A model generated the notes under the pieces. It was not told the origin of the DNA. It saw only the letters and a list, made by a program, of their open reading frames with translations, and searched no databases. A stretch of 64,000 bases of DNA from Lantana camara (Eukaryota; Streptophyta; Magnoliopsida; Lamiales; Verbenaceae). The first letter of the stretch is position 1. Every line of letters begins with the position of its first letter. The translations under genes and the position numbers were made by a program. The stretch is from the NCBI GenBank assembly GCA_037501455.1, contig CM074857.1, forward strand, positions 111,695,501-111,759,500. Direction: 5' to 3'. Positions 48,350 through 60,633 of this stretch are shown here, piece by piece.

Positions 48350-49770
48350 ATGGACTCTAGGAAAGCTTTGCTCATAATCGAACTCATTAAATTTGTCTTG
48401 CTTGGTATGCTGAGGGATACCATGTTTCTTCTATCAATTGTTAAAAACAAACGGCGTCGAATAGACGACGGTTCCAGTTCAACATACAGCCTGATAGAGC
48501 GCATGCCTGCTCGCGTTGAATATCTAGACCGTTTAACAGTGAAATCAGAAAGAAAGTGTGTCAATCTGCTTCGTATGGGCAGAAATGCCTTAGGCAGGCT
48601 TTGTATTATTTTACGCGAGTTGGGGGGCTTAACTGACAGTCGCGAACTACCGGTTGTCGAGCAAGTCTGCATATTTCTCGGGGTTTTGTCACACCATAAG
48701 AAGAACTCGGTTGCCGAATTTGATTTTAATCGTTCCGGACGAACTATTTCGAAATATTTCCATATTGTGCTGAAGACTGTGTTGAAACTTCATGGGCTTT
48801 TTATTGCTAAGTCAACTCCAATTGAACCCACTAGCACCGATCATACATGGAAATGGTTTGAGGTAATATATGCTTTGTAATTCATATCTTCGAGTAACGA
48901 AATCATTGGTGTGCATTTGTCTATTCTACATGTAATCACATACCGTACTAAAACTGTCCTGTAGGGTTGTCTCGGCGCACTTGACGGGACCTTGATTGAT
49001 GTTACTGTTCCAGATGCTGACAAAGGGCGGTATAGGTCACGCAAGGGCAAGTGTCAGGTAAGTGTGCTTGGGGTTTGCAACCGCAAATGCAATTTCACCT
49101 ATATGTTGACAGGATGGGAGGGATCCGCTGCTGATGGACGTGTATTGCGAGATGCTATAAACAGGCCTAATGGATTTCGTGTTCCAGCAGGTTAGGGAAT
49201 TTAAAATCATACTATTTTTTTATAAAGTGTTGCAGATGTGCAGGCTAGTTTATATGTTATTCCCTACATTACAAGGTTGTATCAACAATTTATGAAATCA
49301 TGCTTCAATATCCCACAGGACAATATTACTTATGTGATGCTGGATATACAAATGGGCCTGGGTTTCTTGCACCCTATAGAGCCGTACGTTATCACTTACA
49401 AGAATGGGGCAACCGAACTCCCGTCAACAGCAAGGAACTATTTAATAAGAGACATTCATCGGCCCGGACAACCATTGAACGTGCATGGGGGATTTTCAAG
49501 AAACGTTGGGCCATACTCCGAAGTGCATCCTTTTATAGCCTTGTTGTTCAAAATCAAATAATAATGGCATGTGCACTGATCCACAATTTTATTCGACAAG
49601 AAATGGAGGTGGATCCTATTGAACTTGAATTAGATGATGACTCTTCCGAAGATGAAGATGATGAACAACAGACTGAATATATACACCACGTTGAGCCAAC
49701 ACAAGCTTGGACAAATTTTCGTGACACGCTCGCACAAGACATGTGGTCAAATTTCAGAAATCGGGGTTGA
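48350..49770 (+). CDS. PIF/Harbinger DDE transposase, copy 2
   Basis: Exons 48350-48862, 48965-49190 and 49319-49770; the protein is the same as that of copy 1, with the complete catalytic triad and both introns. Confidence 0.93.
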
Positions 49771-50112
49771 TATATCGTCTTTTAGATGGAATTGTTTTTT
49801 ATAAGCTTCTACTTGGTTTTATTCTTAGATCCAGGGCTGATGTCCCTAATCGATATATTGCTTTATTTCCTTAAGGGTTATTGTGTTCACATGGTCGTTT
49901 TGTGATCTTAATTGTCATGTTATGATGAAGTTGGGTGGTGAGTAAGACGATTTGTAACCAGACATCGCACTGCTTGACATTATAAAAGTGTATGACTTGA
50001 TTAAGTTGTATGTTGATCAGGCCATTTCACATATTCTGTTACATTCTTATTTAATGTAAACTACTGTTGCTAACCTTAAACACTTTGTTAATCTATTGCT
50101 TGTGGTGTGTAG

Positions 50113-51203
50113 ATGCAACACTCGCAACAATCACTAGGTGGCAGCGGGAATTTTAGGGGCGAAAGTAGCGCAACTAAGAAGAATGGTTCTAGGCGATCAT
50201 GGACAGCTGTGGAAGAGCGCGCACTACTCAATTCATTCAAGGACATTATTGCAGGTGGCTGGAAAACCCCAAACGGTTTTAGGTCTGGTTTCGTGCAGCA
50301 GCTGGAGGCGCGGATGAAGATGTATATCCCCGGAACTGACTTACGAGGAGATCCACATATTCAATCCAAATATGGAACTTGGAAAAAGACATACCGGGAA
50401 GTCTGTGAAGCTATAGGCAAGACTGGAATGGGTTGGAATGCGACAACTAAGACCGTGTTTGCATTACCAAAGGACTGGGATAATCTAATTATGGTATACC
50501 TTCTTTCCCAATATTTAAGTTTAATATAGTCATGCATTAATCCACGCTATTTTGCACATTTATGTTCATCAATTACAGTTGCGAATTCATGAATTGGTTG
50601 TTATTTCATTTGTTATCGCAGTACTATCCAGATCTTGCGAATGTTCGCGAGAAGTCGTTTCCTTATTACGAGCATTGGGTTGAAATTTATGGTAAGGATG
50701 GTGCCACGGGTAATGGAGCCTTTGATTTTAATAGCATACCCGTAGAAGATGGAGCTGGAAATGGTGTTGAGGTGATCGAGGAGACGAATACGAGCAGTCC
50801 CAATCCGTGCCAATCTGAAAATCCAACCCAGGCACAATCTTCGTCGCCAAGATCACCTTCAAAAAGAACTGCACCTATTGGGAAGCGCAAGCGGTCTGAC
50901 GACGTCGGTGAGATAGTTGGAACATTTGAGAAAATGTGGGGTAAAGCTACGGAGGCGCTGAACAAGGTTGCAAACGCCTTGGAACGTGATGTTGATACCC
51001 GTGTTGATGTCCAGGCCGCTGCGTACCGAAGGAGGTTATTCGACACAGTTAACGAATTGCCAATCACACTCACAAGGATGGAGAAAGTACGTGCTACCAG
51101 TGAGCTAGGGAAACACCAAGATCAGCTGGATATTTTCTTCGAACTTCCCGAGGACGCAAAATGTGATCTTATATACCTCGCTCTCCAGAAGGCAGCTTGG
51201 TGA
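50113..51203 (+). CDS. Harbinger Myb/SANT-like protein, copy 2
   Basis: Exons 50113-50493 and 50622-51203; identical in translation to the gene at 41256. Confidence 0.92.
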
Positions 51204-51831
51204 TTTCAAGTAGTTTGCATTTAGCCCAAACGTATCTGATGCTTTATGGTATTCATTTTGGTTAGAGTGGAAACTTTTTTAAGTAGTACCATCCAAATTT
51301 GTCATGTCTTTAATGCAATCTATTGCACTCGTAGTATATTTTGGTAAGAACTTGTTGAAACATATAACTGTTGTTTTTTGTCTTTGCTTGCACTGAACAT
51401 TGAATTACTTTGTGAGGTATTGACGTTGTGGTTTTTGCAAAATTACGATTGGAGATCAGTAATTTGTTTCATGCGTTATAATCCTATTAGCTTCCAAATT
51501 ATAAGGACATAATCATTTTAGGGATGCCATACCAGAAATCAGTTGGAAGAACAAGCCATGAGATATATAACAATTAGGCCAATACATGGAAACAAAGGTT
51601 CTTATAGTAAAAGGGACACAATGAAACATAAAAAGTAAATCATTGTCAGCTTGGGTAACAAAAGAGGCATCATTGTGACAAAAAAAAGGGGCTAACGAAT
51701 CACCAAAATCAACAGCAGCCAAAATACAGAAAATATTGATCAATAGCAGCAGCTCCCAAGCGTTGTTAGTACCAAAATGCCTAGCAATAGACAATAGACA
51801 AAAAAGGAATCACACCAATTACCTGCCCCAT

Positions 51832-52534
51832 TCACAGCATGTCTGGATCGTAGTCCCAAATATCCATGATCTCCTCGCCGACATCAGAGTTTCGATCGAA
51901 GATGTGATAGTAACCATGAGGCCCTGCCTCTGGCCCTGCACCCCCAGCATTCTTTTGCATGATTATAAAGCGCATCTCTTTGTAAAAGTCATAACCCACG
52001 AGGCGAAATCTTTTGAATAACCAACATTCCTAATGAAACATAAATAATGGACTTACTGAATCGTAAACATATATATCATTAACGCGAGTAACAAGATATT
52101 GTAAATGCACTCACTTCCTCTGGCTTGACGTCCCTGAAATAAGCCGGACCTGCAATCGCTTTTTTCTTGTTGTCTGCCAACCGAACGCCAGGGAATTCAA
52201 GAAATTCCCGAAAGTTGAAAAACTCCCTGCTCAAATCTTCCCACTTGCTTCTGACTTGCTTAGCAGTGATCTCGATGTTTAGATCAGCGTTCAACGCGTC
52301 CTTCAAGTGTATTAGTGCCAGAGAAAGCTTATCCCCAGAGTCCATGTCATGCTGCTTTGCATATTGGTATAGATGTTTCACAAAAAGAGCAGCAGCAGGG
52401 CTGTAGTCCAGAGGATTAACTGGATTTAGTATCCGCTCCCAGACAGCCCGTTTCGTATGCTTTATGTGGAGGTTTTTCCTGCGTTCGTCGGATAACGGTG
52501 TCACTGGTCGCCAAAACCTATGGTGGCGAAGCAT
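51832..52534 (-). CDS. Unrecognised two-exon cargo gene, copy 2
   Basis: Exon 1 52534-52115 and exon 2 52029-51832 on the minus strand; identical to the gene at 42975-43677. Confidence 0.65.
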
Positions 52535-53550
52535 TTTCTGAAGCTGAGTGAAGAGGCTTTGTGTGATCTGATAAGTTCAACTTGAGCAATGAACACTGTT
52601 TTGAAATAAGTCTTTGAAGAACATGGATACTTGGGGGGTTGCTGGGTGGTTGGTTCCTATCAATTGCAAGAGTGAAGTTATTTGATTGGAGTCTGTCGCT
52701 TTAATAAATTACAATTTACAGTCATTATGTTCAAAAATCCATCATGAATTTCGTAGGTGCCCAGACTGACCAGCTTTAGATTTAAGATTGATAAAGATTA
52801 CAAGAAATCCTGGCATTAAATGTTGGCCTTGAACCTCTCTGTTCCCAAAGTAACGTCTCCCGCGCAAATGGTGAATATATATTCTCTTTGTTTCTGGATT
52901 TCTTTTTAGAATCTCCAAAACAGATTCAATATACCATTAACTTCTTACCAACCTCGTACACGAAGCTAATAAACAACTGATACGGCTCAACTAAAAAATC
53001 CATTTTTCATTAGTTAGGAGATGTTTAATGCCAATTCTAAATGAATAACACCGTCAATACAAAGTTGGCGAAAAGAAAACTTCCAATCACATTAAGAGGG
53101 CCTCTGTAACAGAGTGCAGTAGGTGAGAGTATTCATTTTCTTCACTTCTCAACTCATTTTTTTTTAGCAGATACACCCATAGCTATATCAGGAGAGTCGT
53201 ATCTAACCTTCTGTGTGCATTGAAACAACCACCTCGTACTGGTAAACTGGATGACAGATTTGTTCCACAAATATATATTTATATACATGAAAGTACAAAA
53301 CTTTAAGAAGTCTATATGCTTGCAGGTTCTCTGTAGGGACGTGCTAATTTCATTCACATAAATGTAAGCTATGGCCTTCAATGAGTATCTGTATATTTTG
53401 GATGGTGGAGTTGGTTGAAACTATTTACTTCTTACTCAATGCCGATGTATATAAGGCAACAGGGCATCAGCTAAACCTGTTCAAAGCTTTTTTGCTGGGT
53501 GGCTTGACTCCACATTCTCTAGAATATCAGTATAGTTGAAGGGGAAAAAA

Positions 53551-54524
53551 ATGGTGAGTTTCCTAACTGAAAATGGTACGTTCTTCGATCGACGAGGTTG
53601 GTCTGAAAGTCTCGACGAGGAATTTCTGAATGGGCTCGAGTACGAAGCCATCAAAGCTGGCCGGTGCATCCGTTTCAATGATGACATTGTTTTCACCAAT
53701 GTTCTCGAGCACATGCATTTCTTTAGCGATCGCCAGTTCAATACTTCTGATATGCATCTCCGTTTCAAGCTAGCTCATCTCCGTTACAACACGTGGAAGG
53801 GAATCATGGAACACGAGGGAGTGGAATATGATTCTAGCACGTACTCTGTCAGGGCCTCGGTTTGGACATGGATCGAACTTTGCGAGGTTAAATACATAGA
53901 CGAACAGTACATTTTAACAACGTGCATCAGCACATGGCATTCATTTATTTCAGATGCATTTTTTTTTTTTCACTGATACATGATTAATAGCAGATCTACG
54001 AACTCGCTAGCGCATATCACAAGGTTTCGATGGAGAGAATGTGGCCGGAGTTGAATGCGATATTCGGTCCGGACGAGGCACGATTGCCGGCTGCAAAGCC
54101 GATGCGCCCCAAGAAGCCTCCGCGTGCCTTTCACAACATTGGTTTAGATGGCAAACCAATCCCTACAGTAGACGAAATCATTGCAAGCTATGGTATAGCT
54201 TTCATCGCTGTTTCATTTATACTTATCAAAGCTTAAAAGAAATGGTTTATCAATTTTTCCGTCATTTGTACATGCATTTTAACTTCATCAACAGTCGACG
54301 AAGAAAAGCGTACATGGGAAAAGGAACAGAAGAGTAAGAGGCGGTCCGAGAACGTTGTGACAAAATACGTCCCGGCCGATATGATGAGCACAACGAAGGG
54401 AACAGGAAAGTTAATCGCACCAGCAAGGGAAGTGGTGATCATATCCCCCGAGAGCGGCAACACCAGCGCCGCGGCTGAGGCTAGCAACGAAAATGTCCGT
54501 GCGAAACGGTTCCTTTCATTTTGA
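53551..54524 (+). CDS. Second Myb/SANT-like protein, copy 2
   Basis: Exons 53551-53886, 53994-54192 and 54295-54524; identical to the gene at 44694. Confidence 0.78.
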
Positions 54525-55082
54525 TCGACGATGCTACGTGTTTCGCTTTTATTCGCCTGTTTTACCTAAAGTTAAGCTACATCATTGTATTATCTTTGTA
54601 CCCCAGTTGTGGCTTGACCCCGTATCCCGCAGCGACCTTTATAAGGCTTGGTCTTTTTTCAATATAATTATGTTTGTTCGTAGCAGCATGTCGCAGGTAT
54701 TTAAGCAAACTTTAAGATGGAATCCAATCAAGCTAATAAATAAGTTACATAATATAATGATAAGAAAAAAGGATATTTTAATTATGTGCCAAAAATTACA
54801 AGTTGTTGCCATAACTAAGTCACTCAGCTCAGCAATACAAACAGTACTCATTGGGAGTCTTACATAAGTCGATCCACAGTTCATAGGAATCAGACAAACA
54901 CAATAGTAACCAGGTATTTTCAACGACATATAGAACTGCAAGCGGTGCAATCTTCATCAGTAAATAAAAAAACATAGAGCCGCAAAGTAGATACATTAGT
55001 AAACAACCTAAATTACACCCAAAAAATTATCCCTAACAAGCAGAGCTGCCCATATGACGGCGTTGCATATGTCAACTGCAAT

Positions 55083-55532
55083 CTACTTCATCAACAAAAG
55101 TACGGTAAAGAAAACAATACATATACAAATCAGTGTGCAAAACAAACCATAGCAACAGCAAATCAAGTTGAGCGTGTTAAGAGCTTGACCGCCTAAATGG
55201 ATTTGTGGTATGCCAGTTACTGTACGTTCGCTTGAGGAAGCCTGCTCCGACATTTCAACATCAGAGGGCCTTTGCACCCCACCACTACGCCAACGCAAAT
55301 CAGCACTTTCAAAGTCCTGACCAGATCGGGGGATTGGTACAATTAAATGATGTAGGTTGGAATGCTTTTGGCTGAGCAATTCGTCTGCCCATACAAAGGA
55401 GCACCCTCTGATCTTGTTTGGACACCGATAGTAGTACCGCCCGGGGTTCTGCGCGTGCTCCCCGGCCTTGAGGAACAATTTGGCTCCATTACCACACTCA
55501 CAGGGGATTACGAAACGCTGTATCTCACCCAA
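55083..55532 (-). CDS. GRF zinc-finger membrane protein, copy 2 (5' end uncertain)
   Basis: Identical to the frame at 46226-46675, with the same missing ATG. In this copy its gene ends about 780 bp from the right end of the element and is the transposon gene nearest to the host VQ gene. Confidence 0.75.
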   Translation of the reverse strand: MGEIQRFVIPCECGNGAKLFLKAGEHAQNPGRYYYRCPNKIRGCSFVWADELLSQKHSNLHHLIVPIPRSGQDFESADLRWRSGGVQRPSDVEMSEQASSSERTVTGIPQIHLGGQALNTLNLICCCYGLFCTLICICIVFFTVLLLMK

Positions 55533-56315
55533 TCAACCAAAGAACTGGATTAAGCAATATTAAACAGAACAGTATAACTACAATGCATAACTATCACCAT
55601 TTACAATGAAAAGACAACAACGGAAGGGTTCATACAACAGCACGGTAAACAGCATTCATCGCATTCACAGGAAAATAACCATTATAATTAAGCCAAATAT
55701 GATTACAATTTGTTTAGTGCCATGGAAAAATCACATAAAAAATGCAGCAAGATGAATTACAGAGATGACCCAAACCAAAAGCCCTTATAATTATCCCCCC
55801 ACCCCACCCCGAAACTAACCCAAAGCCACACAGCAAATGGTTTTGGTTGAAAACCTTCAAATCTGTGTTATCAATTATAGTGCATCAACACATTAAAACA
55901 GGCATCATAAATATATAAAAAAAAAAAAACCTATTAGGGGGGTTACGACAAAGAAAATAAAAACAAGAAAAAGGAGCTGGAAATTTCTTACCATTCGACT
56001 TCAAAGGAAAGAAATTTTGGATACTGAACCACTGAAGCTTGCTAGTCCATATAAATATGCCCAACATAAGACGGAACATTCAAGATCTGTAGTACATATT
56101 ACCGTTCGGCGCACATTTTCATGGGAGGGCAGAATTGTCATTTACAACAACTTCAATTGGTTACCTTTCTAGTAATGTAAAGCATCAATGGGTTGGTTAT
56201 TTTGCCTAAAATCCGTAACAATCAAAGTAAAAGGTGGACTAGATAAAATAACCAAAAATTTTCAAGAAAATAACCCCTCCCCAACGGATAACCAACAAGT
56301 GAAGTAAAGACTCCC

Positions 56316-56647
56316 TAAGTATTTCTTCCATTCAATTTTAGTCCTATAAATTCCGTTTTTAAAGCATTTAATGAATTTAGCACGATAAGTTCATATTTTT
56401 TATACCATTATTCATATTTATTTATGTGTTAAGACATTTAATACTACTGACTTAACACATTTAGTCCTCGTATGCCTCTTACGCATTCTTTCCACTTCCA
56501 ACAAAACTATATTTGTTCAATAGACATCAATTATGTCAGTACGGTAGAGGATTATTGTAAGAAGTTAAACCAAAAATGAAAAATATATAGGACTAGATAG
56601 GGTAGTCCTAAATTTATAGGACCAAAATTGAATTGAGTGAATACTTA
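56316..56647. mobile_element. Small inverted-repeat element (MITE-like) abutting the Harbinger
   Basis: The ends TAAGTATTTCTTCCATTC... and ...GAATTGAGTGAATACTTA are imperfect inverted repeats of about 40 bp that both contain ATTTTAGTCCTATAAATT-like sequence. The element is 332 bp, AT-rich and non-coding. Its left TAA is the same triplet as the right target duplication of Harbinger copy 2. Superfamily not determined. Confidence 0.6.
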
Positions 56648-57224
56648 CAGGTCCAAAGTTCAATTTTGTCTACATTTGAAGAAAAAGGATATTAATCATC
56701 ATTTTCTGCAACGCCCTTTTCGCTTTGGTTTCCTCATTGACCAATCGAACTTTACCAATTTACGCTAGTCGCTAGGTTTACCGGTGCTTCTGCGGCCCTC
56801 CACAATTCGAAAAGAGAGGAGAAATTGTTCCACATGGCGCGTCAATCGTTTCACACGAAGCTCAGGAAGGAGTAACTTTTCTTTTCCCTTTTCTGTGTTT
56901 TTTTTCTTTCGAAATTTGCTTTCTGCCCTCTCTTTTTGGATTCGAATTTTGAAGAATGCAATTTCATCGCACTGATCTCGGGATTTGAGAGAGGGAAACT
57001 TTCCGGGGTTTTGGAAGGTTTCTAGGGTTTGAGTGAACAAGCCAAGAGTTTGGTTTTCGTTTTATTGGAGAAAGGATTAAGATTTCGGGATTGCGGATTG
57101 TTTTTGGTTGATGCGTGCCTCTCATCGGGTTTCCTAAGATTTAAGAATTTTTTTATGGTATGCTGTGGTTCAATCGATGAATAAACCGGAACTGCAGTAG
57201 ATTTGTTGAAAGAAAAAAGGAAAA
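56648..57224 (+). promoter_or_regulatory. Upstream region and probable 5' leader of the VQ gene
   Basis: This gene-like, TE-free stretch between the MITE-like element and the VQ start codon has pyrimidine-rich tracts (TTTTCTTTTCCCTTTTC) and TTCTAGGGTTTGAG, as in plant 5' leaders. The promoter and transcription start are not identifiable by eye. Short frames here are not convincing. Confidence 0.45.
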
Positions 57225-58175
57225 ATGGATTCGAATCAGCCCCCAATGAATAGGCAGACCGATCATCTAGGCGTGAACAAGATGGGGAAAAACATTAAGA
57301 AAAGCCCTCTGCACCAGCCTAACTTTGCTAGTTCTGCTGCTAGGCAGCAACCCCAACCACAGGTTTACAATATCAACAAGAATGATTTTAGAAACATAGT
57401 TCAGCAACTCACTGGTTCACCATTGCGAGAGCAACAACCTAGGCCTCCCCAAAATCACCCCAAACCCCCTAATAATAGGTTACAGAGAGTTCGTCCTCCT
57501 CCTTTGGCATCGATGGTGCCTAATCGACCCCGAGTCCCACCTCATCATCCTCATTTGCCTCCACAGCAACAACCGCCTCCCGTTCCACCACCTTATCTGA
57601 ACAACTTCGCTAGAGCCCCTCCCGCTGCCCCTCATGATCAACAACAACCTTTTCTTCCCCCAACTCCAACTGATGTGTGGTCAAATACTGCTGAATCTCC
57701 TATTTCCGCCTACATGCGCTACCTTCAAAACTCAATAATAGAATCAGGCCACCAACAAGCTCAAACTCATCAAATTCCTGGTCAAAATGGACCGCCGCCG
57801 GCTTTTCAATCTCCTAGGTTTGGGGGGCCACCGCCTCTTCTTGCATCGCCACGGATGAATGGTGGGCCGCTACCCGGTCTTCCTTCACCTAGAACAAATG
57901 GGCCGCCTCCCCTTTTACCCTCGCCCACATCTCAGTTCCTTTTGCCTTCACCAACTGGATTCTTGAATTTGTTGTCTCCTCGTTCGCCTTATCCTTTGCT
58001 TTCTCCAGGGTATCAACATCCACCTCCAATTTCACCTAATTTCTCATTTTCCTCTGTGGGACAGTCGGGTATTTTGGGCCCTGGACCTCATCCACCTCCC
58101 TCTCCTGGTTATGGATTCCCTTTGTCTCCTTCAGGGTTTTTTCCAATAGCCAGTCCAAGATGGCGGGGTCAGTAA
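57225..58175 (+). CDS. IKU1: VQ-motif protein, HAIKU1-like (316 aa)
   Basis: This intronless gene encodes a VQ-motif protein. The motif FRNIVQQLTG is at residues 55-64 (V59, Q60), preceded by HLGVNKMGKNIKKSPLHQPNF, a segment typical of the HAIKU1/VQ14 group. The rest is proline-rich, with repeated LLPSP / LLASPR / PRxNGPPP units, and ends FFPIASPRWRGQ. VQ proteins are nuclear partners of WRKY transcription factors; HAIKU1 in Arabidopsis acts with the receptor kinase HAIKU2 and WRKY10/MINISEED3 to promote endosperm growth and seed size. Orthology is inferred from the N-terminal segment and the overall plan. It is the only clear host gene of the window, with Harbinger copy 2 ending about 900 bp upstream. 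Confidence 0.88.
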   Translation: MDSNQPPMNRQTDHLGVNKMGKNIKKSPLHQPNFASSAARQQPQPQVYNINKNDFRNIVQQLTGSPLREQQPRPPQNHPKPPNNRLQRVRPPPLASMVPNRPRVPPHHPHLPPQQQPPPVPPPYLNNFARAPPAAPHDQQQPFLPPTPTDVWSNTAESPISAYMRYLQNSIIESGHQQAQTHQIPGQNGPPPAFQSPRFGGPPPLLASPRMNGGPLPGLPSPRTNGPPPLLPSPTSQFLLPSPTGFLNLLSPRSPYPLLSPGYQHPPPISPNFSFSSVGQSGILGPGPHPPPSPGYGFPLSPSGFFPIASPRWRGQ

Positions 58176-59711
58176 TGGGGTCGAGCGCAAGGTGTAACGT
58201 TGTTCAAGTTGATTCATCTCATTTACATCAATGCTTCTCTTTTGGGAATGTAAAACCCTGATGCAAGAGTTCTTCACTTAATGGAGATATAAAGTCTTTA
58301 CCTTTCTTTTCTGTGTTTTTATCTTTTGTTTGTTTACAGAGCCTTATGTTTAGATATGAATTATGTAACAGCTGTAATCTGTTTAACCATGCATAGTTTT
58401 TTGTTTTTAGATGATCTAGTACTTGGATAAGGCTGTAGCATGTTAGCAGATAGGATTTTAGGATTTTCAAACTCATGTAGGCTGCTGGTGTAGGTTTATT
58501 ATAGGTTATAATTTGTAGCTTACAATATGCTATTGTTGTACCATTGACACTTGATATGCACATTTTTAATGATCTTAAATTCTTAGTAATTTTTTCTTCA
58601 GTTGTAAGTTCTTGCTAAGCTTATGTATGTAGGCTGTTGGTGTAGTTTATTTTATAGTTCTTCGCCTTTTTACTATCTAACACTCGATTGGCATATTTCA
58701 ATGATAATAATAGGTTTTTCTTAAGTTATGAAAGCTTGCAATTGTGTAGTGATAAATATATTTGTTAGCAGGACATGCTTATGTGTACATCCCTTGCAGT
58801 CTAACACTAAGAAGTATGAACTTGGCAAGTATTTTTAAGACTGCAGTGATATGAATTCAGTCTTCTGGTTGATGTTGGAAATTGGAATACATTTTGCAGA
58901 TAATTAGAAAGTGAACCAATGTGGGATGAATAAAGATGCTGGTCTGTATAAATTATGTTGATGATTCTCTCTCGTATTCTTCTTCTCCTCTTCCTTTTCT
59001 TCTTTCTTCCTTTTTCTCTATTTAAATTTCTGCAAAATGCCTCTGAGATTATAGCGGTTTTTCTGTTGAGCATTCAAATTCCAGCTTGAATTGCACTTGA
59101 TACTAGCTTCTGTAGAGTCAGTGGCGATTATGTTTAGAAGAGATTATTAGCTTGGGTTTTACATGAGTGAGAGGTTGTTGAAGAGAAGATTGGCCTTTCA
59201 TTTTCGGGGAAATAAGGCTCGTATTTCTTAACTAAAGTCTCAGTTCGAATGGCACTGAATATAAAGCTTCTGTAGTGGCAGTGGTAGAAAAGATCGTAGA
59301 CTTTGGTGTTGTTTCTGTAAAGGGTGAGAGAGTGTTGGAGTGAATAATGCCCTTACCGTTTTTGGGGAAACAGGACTCATATCTTAACTTGAGCCATTTT
59401 TTCCTACAATTTTCATCTCTTATATTAGCCAATAGCCAATAGCCAGTAGCCACTTTTGGAAATATTGAACCATAGATTTACATTTTACCAGTAATTTGTA
59501 CTTTCAAGTCCATTTTATTAACTGTTCTCAAATAAGTTTTATCTTTTTAGTGTTGATATTTTAATATTATTGTTAGACTAAAGCCTAAACAACTTAAATG
59601 TTTATTTCTTGGGATTTGCTTAGGATTGGAAAAGGTGTTGCGATATGTTTTTGAAGGATTTAAGGATTTTGTTATATCAGCTGTGTAAAAGTTAGGATGG
59701 TGGGTTGGATG
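58176..59711 (+). other. 3' flank of the VQ gene, with an old tandem duplication
   Basis: The first few hundred bases are probably the 3' untranslated region (T-rich, with AATGATC- and ATAAT-like signals). A unit of about 145 bp occurs twice in diverged form (about 59085-59228 and 59240-59388), both with CTTCTGTAG, CAGTGG, GAGAG and TTTCGGGGAAA / TTTTGGGGAAA. No gene is seen. Confidence 0.5.
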
Positions 59712-60310
59712 CTATGATGCACAGACACGGACACGGCGATACGGACACGATACGGATACGGCGACATGGATTTTTTAAAAAATTTAGGACACGTCATGGC
59801 TCCGACACGGCTATATTATATATAAATAAATAAAATATATATATATGTTAATTTATATAGAATAAAATATTCATAAAATATTCAATATTACAAATTTAAA
59901 TAACATACGTCATTTTCCAATTCAACATTTTAAATCATTAAAATAATACTAATACATTTTTTATATAATGATATTATAAAAAAATTAAATTTAAATTAAT
60001 ATTATACATCTTTTAGCACATTTATATAATTCCTTTTTTTTTTTAAAAAAAATTATATCCTTAAATTTTTAGGAAAAATAAATTAAAAATTAATTTTTTA
60101 TTGAATTTTTCGTGTCGAAGTGTCCGAGCCGTGTCGGATACATTCCACGCCGTGTCCGAGCCGTGTCCCCGGCATGTCGGAATTTTTTTTTAATTTTTGG
60201 ACACATTTTGGCGTGTCGGACACGTGTTGGTGCCGTGTCGGAGCCGTGTCCATGTCCGACACGTGTCCGACACTGCACGGGGGTAAATTTTGGAGTGTCC
60301 GTGCTTTATA
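59712..60310. mobile_element. MULE-type MITE with 9-bp target duplication
   Basis: A 599-bp non-coding element flanked by GGTTGGATG (59703-59711 and 60311-60319). Both ends have inverted GACACGG / CCGTGTC-rich sequence (GCACAGACACGGACACGG at left, its counterpart CCGACACGTGTCCGACAC at right), with an AT-rich centre. The duplication length suits Mutator-like or related superfamilies. Frames on both strands are due to the repeats. Confidence 0.8.
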
Positions 60311-60386
60311 GGTTGGATGTTTTTGTATGGGAATGGGAGCGTGTAGACTCTCCTTTTGGAATTTCAAAATAGGTTATATTCACATG

Positions 60387-60584
60387 TAGGGGTGGGCGTT
60401 TCGGGTCGGGTATCGGGTACCTGACCCGACCCGATCGGGGAATACTCAACCGGGTAGCAAATTTCGGGTAAAACGGGTTTCGGGTCGGGTACCTGATACC
60501 CGACATAAAATTCGGGTCGGGTTTCGGGTAGGAAAAAAACTACCCGATCGGGTTTCGGGTACCCGACTTTATATATAATATATT

Positions 60585-60633
<49 letters not shown>

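Larger units (their letters stand above)
47462..56315 (+). mobile_element. PIF/Harbinger element with five genes, copy 2 (8854 bp)
   Basis: A second element of the same length and orientation starts right after the TAA (47459-47461) that ends copy 1, and is followed by TAA at 56316-56318. Every frame I compared recurs at an offset of exactly 8857 bp (element plus one TAA) with identical translation. Thus three TAA triplets bracket two elements in a head-to-tail pair. Confidence 0.94.

Noticed and set aside
60098..60372. Overlapping frames on both strands in the MITE
   Set aside because: They arise from repeated CGTGTCCGA words; three overlapping frames on two strands without domains indicate repeats.
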